Shown: piece by piece, positions 1 through 7,763 of the stretch
How the letters are laid out: each line of letters starts with the position of its first letter
Position numbering within the stretch: the first letter of the stretch is position 1
Origin: Pseudomonadota bacterium
GTDB taxonomy: Bacteria > Pseudomonadota > Alphaproteobacteria > Rhizobiales > Xanthobacteraceae
Length of the DNA stretch: 7,763 bases
Direction: 5' to 3'
Assembly: GCA_023414975.1 (NCBI GenBank)
Contig: JAEZMI010000067.1
Coordinates: 1-7,763, forward strand
Translations under genes and position numbers: made by a program
Notes under the pieces: generated by a model
Database searches by the model: none
The model's input: the letters and a program-made list of their open reading frames with translations, nothing else
What the model was told of the DNA's origin: nothing

Positions 1-1676
1 GCAATGTCCCAGAGATAGTCGACGACGCCGCGCAAGTCCTCGTCGCTGTGGGCATTTTCGAGGCGCCAATAGGCGGAGCGCAGGCCCATATAGTGGGAGG
101 GCTCGGGCGTGAACCGCTCGGGCGCGATCGCCAGCGCATCCAGCGCCGCTTCCACGCGTTCCCGCTGATTCGCATCGAGCGCCAGCACGCGCCGCTGCTC
201 GATGAGCGAGCGCGCGAGCGGGTTGGAGAAGGTGCGGGCGGGCAGCACGAAGCTGCGCGGCGACGACCGTCCTTCCTGGCCGGCCTCGTCACGCGCGGAC
301 AGAACCATGGTCACGCGCGTTCCAGCCCAGGGGCTTTCGGTGAGATCCTTCACGGTCTGACCGGTCGCCACCTTCCCCCGCACCCCGCTGAGCGGCAGCG
401 GAAAATCAGGGGCCTCTACCAGCGGCCGGGCAGGCGGCGGTGGCGGGACGTTCTTCAGCGCGTGCAGCGGAGCCGGCGCGGGCAGCGGCGTGAAGTGAGC
501 CTGCGCGCTGACGATGCCGTAATCGTCCTGTGCCTTGTAGTTCAAGGCCAGCGCGGTGCGGCCCGACGCCTGCGGATCCTTGGTGAGCTCGATGGTCGGC
601 GGCTGGTCCGGCTGGGCACGGAAATGCCAGGCGACACTGCGGCCATCCGGCCCGGTCACGCGGGCAGAACCATCCGCCGTCACGATGAAGCGACGCTCCT
701 CGCCGGGTTTGCCGTCCTGGGAAGCCTGCCGGGGAGCCGCAGTGGTGGGCACCCCCTCAGTCGATGTGGGCGCGGCAGGCGCCTGCGTGCCGGCCTCGGA
801 GGCGGGCTCCGCCTTTGGTGGGGCGAGCCCTCCATCGACTGACAGGGCGGCTTCCTTGAGCCCGGTGATGCGCACCACGAGCTCCGAGCCTGCCGGCACG
901 GTCAGGGCGGCGGCTTCAAAATCCTGAGGCACACGATCCTCGGTCGGAGCGGCGGCTTGCGTCACCTCTTGCGAGCGCAGGCCCGGCAGCATCACTGGCG
1001 GGCGGCCCGTATAGCCGGGCGGCGTGACCCACGCATCGATACGGTAGGGGGGAGGCGGGCTGAAAACGGACCAGTCAAAGGCCGCGCCCATGCGACGCAG
1101 ATGATCGCCCGGCGCCATGAAGAAGGTCGCGACCACCCCCAGCAAAATGAGCGCGCGTAGCGCTTTACGGTCGATGGCGGCAAGCCGGGGGGACGGCAGA
1201 CCGACGCGCAAGCTCCCGAGCTGCGCCGTCATGCGCGCCACATGCGCCCGCCACAGTGCGGCGGCGACCGGATCATCCGGCCGTGTGGCGAGATGGTCGG
1301 AAAGTGCGGTCGCCGGCCGGTGCGGCAGATGGCTCGCGTGGTCGAGGCGGGACAGCGCCTCGCTCGAACTGGGGGCGCGTATGCGCAAGGCGGGAATGAG
1401 CGCGACAATGAGAAGGGCCGCGAACAGCGCCAGACCGATCATCCGGCCGTAAGGCGGCAGCACCAGCCAGAGTCCAAGCCAGGAGACGATGAGGAAGAGG
1501 CCGACCGCCGCGCCGACCGCGACCATGGCGGGCCACACGCGCTCCCACATGAGCGCCGCCCAGGCCCGCTGAAGCGCCCGCGTCAGGCGTTGTTCGGCCG
1601 TGAGCACCTCGGCACGCCGATGTGGCTCTGCGCGAGCGGCCGCCGTCTTGTCCGCCTGTCCTTCCGGTGCCGTCAC
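1..1676 (-). CDS. TIGR02302/DUF4175 family membrane protein (C-terminus beyond the left edge)
   Basis: This is an open minus-strand frame from a GTG start to the window edge, giving 558 complete codons of a protein whose family is usually about 830-900 residues. The N-terminal third has three hydrophobic segments, at about residues 49-73, 78-97 and 172-188. A long, presumably periplasmic region follows. It contains the phrase AWVTPPGYTGRPPVML (215-230) and DDYGIVSAQAHF (384-395), both of which I associate with TIGR02302. Residues about 280-325 form an Ala/Pro/Glu/Thr-rich stretch, and a run of five prolines lies near 412-416. The family is known from alphaproteobacteria and typically ends in a Gln/Gly-rich tail, which would lie outside this window. 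The start was chosen because GGAGG precedes it by 9 bases; another in-frame GTG (1704-1706) lacks a well-spaced site, and a TAA at 1725-1727 closes the frame. It lies 160 bases downstream of lysA. The molecular function is unknown; the family assignment rests on remembered motifs and gene context. Confidence 0.88.
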   Translation of the reverse strand, partial: MTAPEGQADKTAAARAEPHRRAEVLTAEQRLTRALQRAWAALMWERVWPAMVAVGAAVGLFLIVSWLGLWLVLPPYGRMIGLALFAALLIVALIPALRIRAPSSSEALSRLDHASHLPHRPATALSDHLATRPDDPVAAALWRAHVARMTAQLGSLRVGLPSPRLAAIDRKALRALILLGVVATFFMAPGDHLRRMGAAFDWSVFSPPPPYRIDAWVTPPGYTGRPPVMLPGLRSQEVTQAAAPTEDRVPQDFEAAALTVPAGSELVVRITGLKEAALSVDGGLAPPKAEPASEAGTQAPAAPTSTEGVPTTAAPRQASQDGKPGEERRFIVTADGSARVTGPDGRSVAWHFRAQPDQPPTIELTKDPQASGRTALALNYKAQDDYGIVSAQAHFTPLPAPAPLHALKNVPPPPPARPLVEAPDFPLPLSGVRGKVATGQTVKDLTESPWAGTRVTMVLSARDEAGQEGRSSPRSFVLPARTFSNPLARSLIEQRRVLALDANQRERVEAALDALAIAPERFTPEPSHYMGLRSAYWRLENAHSDEDLRGVVDYLWDI

Positions 1677-1685
1677 GCGCTCGAA

Positions 1686-1690
1686 CCTCC
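1686..1690 (-). promoter_or_regulatory. Shine-Dalgarno GGAGG for the DUF4175 gene
   Basis: On the minus strand GGAGG is followed by nine bases (TTCGAGCGC) and then GTG at 1674-1676. This is the strongest ribosome-binding site in the window, and it fixes a non-ATG start that would otherwise be ambiguous. Confidence 0.7.
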
Positions 1691-1836
1691 GACGCCTGAG
1701 CTCCACACCAGCCCCAGGGTCACCTTAACATGAGGTCCGGGACGCGCCACCCCTGGCGCTGAAATGGGCGGGCCCAATCCATCATCAGATCGTGAGAGCG
1801 GCCTTGGTCCGAACTAAGGCGACGATGACCGGCGGC

Positions 1837-3105
1837 TCAGTCCAGCCAGCCAGGCACCCGATCGAGCGCGATCAGCTGCTCGACCTCGACACGCGGGCGG
1901 ACCACGGCGAATTCGTCGCCCTTCACCAGGACTTCCGGGACGAGAGCGCGGGTGTTGTAGGTCGAGGCCTGCACCGCGCCATAGGCACCCGCGGTCATGA
2001 CCGCCACGAGATCGCCCGCCCTGAGGTTCGGCAGGCGCCGCCCGAGCGCCAGAAAATCGCCGGTTTCGCAGACCGGCCCGACCACATCCGCCACCATCGG
2101 GCCATCTTCCGGCGACGCTTGGCGGATGGGCAAAATTTCGTGATGAGCATCATAAAGGGTCGGGCGGATCAAATCGTTCATCGCCGCATCGACGATCACG
2201 AAATGCTTGCCCGCGCCTTCCTTCACATAGACGACGCGGGTCACCAGAATGCCGGCGTTCGCCACCAGCATGCGGCCGACCTCGAAGACAAGACCGAGGC
2301 CGAGATTATGCGTGTGGCGCTTCACCAGCGCGGCGTAGGCGGACGGCAGCGGCGGCTCGGGCTCGCCCGCCACGTAAGGGACGCCCAGCCCGCCGCCGAG
2401 ATCGAGATGGGTGAGGCGGTGGCCATCGCCCATCAGGTCGCGCGCCAGTTCCACCAGCAAGGCCGTTGCATTGTCGAACGGCTCCAGATCGGTGATCTGG
2501 CTGCCGATATGCATATCGACGCCGGTGATACGCAGACCGGGTAGAGCCGCGGCATGGGCGTAGACGTCGCGCGCGCGCGAGACCGGGATGCCGAACTTGT
2601 TCTCCGACTTGCCGGTCGAGATCTTGGCGTGGGTCTTGGCGTCCACATCCGGATTGACGCGGATCGAGATGGGAGCGGCGACGCCATGGCTCACCGCGAC
2701 CTCGGAAAGCGTCAGCAGTTCCGGCTCGCTCTCCACATTGAAGCAGAGGATGCCGGCATCGAGCGCGGCGGCCATTTCCTCACGCGTCTTGCCGACGCCG
2801 GAGAACACGATCTTGCGGGGATCGACGCCGGCCGCCAGAGCGCGCTTGAGTTCGCCGCCGGAGACGATGTCGGCGCCCGCCCCGAGCTTCGCCAGCGTGC
2901 GGATTACCGCCTGGTTGGAGTTCGCCTTCAGCGCATAGCACAGCGTGGTGCGCATATCGGCGAAGGCGTCGGTGAAGACCCGGTGATGACGCTGCAATGT
3001 CGCGGTCGAATAGACGTAGAAAGGCGTGCCGACCTCCCGCGCGATATCGAGCAGGTTCGCGTCCTCCGCATGGAGAACGCCGTCGCGATAGGCGAAATGA
3101 TGCAT
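1837..3105 (-). CDS. lysA: Diaminopimelate decarboxylase
   Basis: A complete 422-residue protein, the usual length for LysA. It decarboxylates meso-2,6-diaminopimelate to L-lysine in the cytoplasm, the last step of the DAP pathway, with pyridoxal phosphate as cofactor. The fold-type III barrel begins near residue 25 (GTPFYVYS) and carries the PLP lysine K60 in CYALKANSN. HIGSQ is at 199-203 and the phosphate-binding glycine loop DLGGGLG at 235-241. The C-terminal beta domain contributes GPVCETGD (343-350), with catalytic Cys346, and the cofactor tyrosine Y375 in AGAYG. One detail differs from most family members I know: the EPGR motif reads EVGR (275-278). The ATG start gives the typical N-terminus MHHFAYRDGVLHAED, but no strong Shine-Dalgarno site precedes it. 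The gene lies 51 bases after lptM, an arrangement common in alphaproteobacteria and consistent with co-transcription. Confidence 0.97.
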   Translation of the reverse strand: MHHFAYRDGVLHAEDANLLDIAREVGTPFYVYSTATLQRHHRVFTDAFADMRTTLCYALKANSNQAVIRTLAKLGAGADIVSGGELKRALAAGVDPRKIVFSGVGKTREEMAAALDAGILCFNVESEPELLTLSEVAVSHGVAAPISIRVNPDVDAKTHAKISTGKSENKFGIPVSRARDVYAHAAALPGLRITGVDMHIGSQITDLEPFDNATALLVELARDLMGDGHRLTHLDLGGGLGVPYVAGEPEPPLPSAYAALVKRHTHNLGLGLVFEVGRMLVANAGILVTRVVYVKEGAGKHFVIVDAAMNDLIRPTLYDAHHEILPIRQASPEDGPMVADVVGPVCETGDFLALGRRLPNLRAGDLVAVMTAGAYGAVQASTYNTRALVPEVLVKGDEFAVVRPRVEVEQLIALDRVPGWLD

Positions 3106-3156
3106 TGTGATGGCTCGGCGGCGCGGATCGGGCGCGGTAGCGAAAAGCGGGGCGGC

Positions 3157-3363
3157 TCAGAGAAGCGGATCGAGAATGAAGGGACGGTCCGGTTTCACCG
3201 GCCCGGTGTCTTTCGGCATCTTGCCATCGGGACCGGGCTGGCCAAGCGGGGAATCCGGCGGGGGCTCGAGCGGCCCTCGCACGCCGCACCCCGCGAGGGC
3301 GAGAATTCCCCCCATCAGCAGAGCCAGTGTGGCGAGGCGAAGAGAACGGCGCGGACGGGACAA
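3157..3363 (-). CDS. lptM: Small LptM-type outer-membrane lipoprotein
   Basis: Starting at TTG 3361-3363 the product is a 68-residue lipoprotein. A basic N-terminus (MSRPRRSLR) leads into a hydrophobic segment (about residues 9-24) and the lipobox LAGC (23-26). Signal peptidase II would therefore cleave before Cys26, which becomes lipidated. The mature protein begins CGVRGPLEPPP, the characteristic opening of the LptM (formerly YifL) family, and continues as a Pro/Gly/Asp-rich tail ending in DRPFILDPLL. In Escherichia coli, LptM assists maturation of the LPS translocon LptDE; the same role here is inferred. The frame stays open upstream to an ATG at 3538-3540, but that form overlaps xth by about 65 bases and would bury the signal peptide behind about 59 extra residues. 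A GAGG six bases before TTG 3363 supports the short form. TTG 3367-3369 is two codons further upstream and is the main alternative. Confidence 0.88.
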   Translation of the reverse strand: MSRPRRSLRLATLALLMGGILALAGCGVRGPLEPPPDSPLGQPGPDGKMPKDTGPVKPDRPFILDPLL

Positions 3364-3369
3364 GGGCAA

Positions 3370-3373
3370 CCTC
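3370..3373 (-). promoter_or_regulatory. Shine-Dalgarno GAGG for lptM, supports a TTG start
   Basis: On the minus strand the order is CCGAACCGAGG, six bases, then TTG (3361-3363). The spacing favours that TTG over TTG 3367-3369, which directly follows GAGG. The site is short, so this is moderate support only. Confidence 0.5.
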
Positions 3374-3475
3374 GGTTCGGCAGAGACAGCACAACAAAGG
3401 GGTCGCCCCAGCACGCGAGCATCAGGGCACGCGCAACCTATAACGCGCTGCCGCGAAAGGCGAGAGGGCGAGCCA

Positions 3476-4294
3476 TCAGGCGTCGAATGTGACGACGACG
3501 GGGACGTGATCGGAAGGCCGCTCCCAGCTGCGCGCCTCACGTACCACCGTCATGGCGCGCGCGGTCGGCGCCAGGGCAGGCGTGGCCCACACATGATCGA
3601 GGCGACGGCCACGATTGGATGCCGCCCAATCCGCCGCGCGGTAGCTCCACCAGGTGAACAGCTTCTCCTGCGGGGGGACAAAATCGCGCATCACATCCAC
3701 CCAGTTGCCCGCCTGCTGAAGCTTGCCGAGCTTCTCGACCTCGATCGGCGTGTGGCTGACCACATCGAGAAGTTGCTTGTGGCTCCACACATCGGTCTCC
3801 AGCGGCGCGATATTGAGATCGCCGACCAGCACCGCGCGGGCATCGGGCGCCACGGGATGCAGCGCCTCCCAGGCGGTCGCCTCATCAAGGAAGGCCAGCT
3901 TGTGGCGGAACTTCTCGTTCACGTCAGGGTCCGGAATGTCGCCGCCGGCCGGGATATAGAAATTGTGGATAGTCAGAGGCGCGGCAAGGCCGGCATCGCG
4001 GCCGAGCACCACCGAGATATGCCGGGCATCGCCCATGTCGCAGAAACCCTGCCGGCTGATCGCCTCGAAGGGTCGCTTCGAGAGGATGGCGACGCCATGA
4101 TAGCCCTTCTGGCCATGGATCGCGGCGTGCGGATAGCCGAACTTCGCCGCGTCCTTGAGGGGGAAGCGGTCGTCCGGCGTCTTGGTTTCCTGCAGGCAGA
4201 TGATGTCGGGCTGGTGTTCGGCGGCAAGCTTGGCAACGAGTTGGATGCGAAGGCGCACCGAATTGATGTTCCAGGTGGCGATGGTCAGCGGCAC
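3476..4294 (-). CDS. xth: Exodeoxyribonuclease III / AP endonuclease
   Basis: A complete 272-residue enzyme of the exonuclease III (ExoA/Xth) group in the endonuclease/exonuclease/phosphatase fold. It is predicted to cleave DNA 5' to abasic sites and to remove 3'-blocking groups and nucleotides during base-excision repair, using Mg2+. Catalytic positions are intact: ATWNINSVR (6-14), metal-binding Glu36 in LQETK, Tyr113 in HNFYIPAGGD, Asp159 and Asn161 in GDLNIAP, Asp233 in RRLDHVWATP, and the terminal Asp262-His263 pair in SDHVPV. The start is GTG (4292-4294), with GGGGA ten bases upstream. It lies 106 bases after lolA, behind a strongly structured intergenic segment that could influence its expression. 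The link to envelope genes appears to be one of position only. The gene symbol is used in the broad sense; xthA is equally common. Confidence 0.96.
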   Translation of the reverse strand: MPLTIATWNINSVRLRIQLVAKLAAEHQPDIICLQETKTPDDRFPLKDAAKFGYPHAAIHGQKGYHGVAILSKRPFEAISRQGFCDMGDARHISVVLGRDAGLAAPLTIHNFYIPAGGDIPDPDVNEKFRHKLAFLDEATAWEALHPVAPDARAVLVGDLNIAPLETDVWSHKQLLDVVSHTPIEVEKLGKLQQAGNWVDVMRDFVPPQEKLFTWWSYRAADWAASNRGRRLDHVWATPALAPTARAMTVVREARSWERPSDHVPVVVTFDA

Positions 4295-4317
4295 GAGCAG
4301 TACGTCCCCGAAGTGAA

Positions 4318-4368
4318 AGCGCGCGGACCCTAGAACATTTGCGGGAAAATGTCCGACTTCCGCGCGCT
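4318..4368. repeat. Nested inverted repeat in the lolA-xth gap (possible weak terminator or REP-like element)
   Basis: Two perfect 10-bp arms, AGCGCGCGGA (4318-4327) and TCCGCGCGCT (4359-4368), enclose 31 bases. Inside them a second perfect dyad, ACATTT (4335-4340) and AAATGT (4347-4352), flanks a six-base loop. Read on the minus strand, the structure lies after lolA and ends nine bases before the xth Shine-Dalgarno. Only TTT interrupted by C follows the distal arm, so a classical intrinsic terminator is doubtful. It could be a weak terminator, an mRNA-stability element, a regulatory fold of the xth leader, or one copy of a dispersed palindromic repeat; one window cannot tell these apart. Confidence 0.6.
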
Positions 4369-4397
4369 ACCCTCTTCGTGGGCCCCCCACTAGCGGC

Positions 4398-4417
4398 TCA
4401 TCAATCGCGATTGATGA
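4398..4417. repeat. Perfect 20-bp palindrome across the lolA stop codon
   Basis: TCATCAATCGCGATTGATGA reads the same on both strands, with no spacer and no mismatch. It covers the last five lolA codons, its TGA stop (4401-4403) and three bases beyond. As DNA it resembles a dimeric-regulator operator. As minus-strand RNA it could form an 8-bp hairpin with a CGCG loop. Its placement inside coding sequence at a gene end is compatible with a 3'-end or read-through control element for lolA and xth; that role is inferred. Confidence 0.6.
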
Positions 4418-5090
4418 CGAACAGCATCGGGTCCGGCCGCTCGCTGGTGTTCAGGTTGGAGACGGCGACGGTGGTGTCGTAGCCCTGCGGATCGGTGACG
4501 GTCCACTGCTTGAGCTGCATGGTCTTGGCGTCGAACATGATCATCAGCCGATAGGTGCCGACCATCGGCTGCTTCTCCTCGATCACCACCGTGGCGAAGA
4601 CATCGTCCTGATACACGCCGGCGACATTGGCGTTGCGGGCGAGGTTGAAGTTTTCCGACAGCAGGAAGCGGAGCGGCGTTGCGGAGAGCGGCGTGATGTC
4701 TTGCGTTTTCAGCCGCTTGTCCCGCACCGCGACCGACCGGCCATCCGCGACCAGCTCGATGGGGCTCGGCGGCGCATATTCGAACAGCACGCGGCCGGGC
4801 TTCAGGATGTAGAACTCTCCCTCGCGCCGTGTCCCGTCGGGGTCCACCTGCACGAAATTGCCGCTCATCTGCTTGAAGCTGTTGAAGTAGTCGTTGATCC
4901 GCTGGACAGTGACCGCGGCGGCCTGCTGCCCGGAGGTCGCCGCCATCTGGATATTGGCGTCACCCGCGGGCGCGGCGGATGTTGCGGGCTTCGCCGGCGG
5001 CGCGAAAGGCGGCGCGGGCACCTGCGCGAAGGCGCTGCCCGCTGTCAGCACCAGAAAGGAAGCAACGCTGAGCAGGGAGAGATGGCGCAT
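4401..5090 (-). CDS. lolA: Outer-membrane lipoprotein carrier protein, LolA family
   Basis: A 229-residue periplasmic protein. LolA takes lipoproteins released by the LolCDE transporter and carries them across the periplasm to the outer membrane. Residues 1-22 are a clear Sec signal peptide ending AFA, with signal peptidase I cleavage expected before Gln23. A low-complexity Pro/Ala linker (24-45) follows. The LolA-type beta-sheet domain starts near residue 60 and includes SGNFVQVDPDG (76-86) and KPGRVLFEY (97-105). The start at ATG 5088-5090 places the signal peptide at the very N-terminus and has GAGG four bases upstream; the longer frame up to 5213 adds 41 unlike residues and touches the end of ftsK. 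Location 119 bases after ftsK matches an arrangement known in Rhizobiales. The protein is distant from gammaproteobacterial LolA, so 'LolA-like' is the careful wording. Confidence 0.92.
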   Translation of the reverse strand: MRHLSLLSVASFLVLTAGSAFAQVPAPPFAPPAKPATSAAPAGDANIQMAATSGQQAAAVTVQRINDYFNSFKQMSGNFVQVDPDGTRREGEFYILKPGRVLFEYAPPSPIELVADGRSVAVRDKRLKTQDITPLSATPLRFLLSENFNLARNANVAGVYQDDVFATVVIEEKQPMVGTYRLMIMFDAKTMQLKQWTVTDPQGYDTTVAVSNLNTSERPDPMLFVINRD

Positions 5091-5209
5091 GAAGCCTCGC
5101 TTCGTGTCGCGCATGGCACGCGACGTGCGGTTGACGGTATGTCGGAAGGTTAGATCCCTGCTGTGGCGATCCTGTGGCCCGCGCCGCGCCACGCCGGCCC
5201 GGCAACGGC

Positions 5210-7763
<2,554 letters not shown>

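Noticed and set aside
48..927. Plus-strand open frames opposite the DUF4175 gene
   Set aside because: The minus-strand frame runs unbroken through this region with a recognisable family; the plus frames show no domain and only GC-driven openness.
1744..1759. GCGCCA/TGGCGC hairpin with a four-base loop between lysA and DUF4175
   Set aside because: The stem is only 6 bp and no T-tract follows on the minus strand; such dyads are common in GC-rich DNA, so it is not called a terminator.
3437..3442. TATAGG on the minus strand, about 75 bases before the lptM start, as a -10 box
   Set aside because: No acceptable -35 hexamer lies 16-18 bases upstream, so the promoter call is unsupported although a start here would be conveniently placed.
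1792..3492. Two long plus-strand open frames (250 and 312 codons) opposite lysA
   Set aside because: They are antisense shadows of an intact LysA; the composition is Arg/His/Asp-rich and no family is recognisable.
3107..4333. A 408-codon plus-strand open frame opposite xth and lptM
   Set aside because: It lies antisense to an xth with all catalytic residues and to a clear lipoprotein. Its translation is Arg/Gly/His-rich with no recognisable domain, as expected from the complement of GC-rich codons.
5193..5203. GCCGG/CCGGC dyad just after the ftsK stop as a terminator
   Set aside because: It has a five-base stem, a one-base spacer and no T-tract; it does not meet terminator criteria.

Overview
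The window is a GC-rich (roughly two-thirds G+C) chromosomal stretch from an alphaproteobacterium, most likely of the order Hyphomicrobiales (Rhizobiales). Three things point there: an N-terminal membrane protein of the TIGR02302/DUF4175 family, which is confined to alphaproteobacteria, placed downstream of lysA; a very short LptM-type lipoprotein directly upstream of lysA; and an FtsK with a short linker and the alphaproteobacterial form of the motor domain. I would not name a genus from this sequence.

All six genes lie on the minus strand, so the order of transcription runs right to left. It starts with ftsK (right edge, N-terminus probably cut off), a DNA translocase of the divisome. Next come lolA (periplasmic lipoprotein carrier) and xth (exonuclease III-type AP endonuclease), then lptM (small lipoprotein), lysA (last step of lysine synthesis, using the meso-diaminopimelate that peptidoglycan also needs) and the uncharacterised DUF4175 membrane protein (left edge, C-terminus cut off). 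Gaps between genes are 51 to 160 bases, so co-transcription in one or more units is plausible. There is no strong promoter or classical T-tract terminator in them. No tRNA, rRNA, CRISPR array, insertion sequence or foreign-looking gene is visible. The large plus-strand open frames are the usual antisense shadows of GC-rich genes.

Functionally the cluster is housekeeping with an envelope and division theme: chromosome segregation at the septum, sorting of outer-membrane lipoproteins, a lipoprotein linked to LPS export, and DAP/lysine metabolism, with one DNA-repair gene in between. The most unusual non-coding signals are in the lolA-xth gap and its edge. A perfect 20-bp palindrome covers the lolA stop codon. 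It is followed by a small GC hairpin and then by a nested dyad with 10-bp outer arms and a 6-bp inner hairpin just upstream of the xth ribosome-binding site. I see no convincing new biological system here. The main unknown is the DUF4175 protein.
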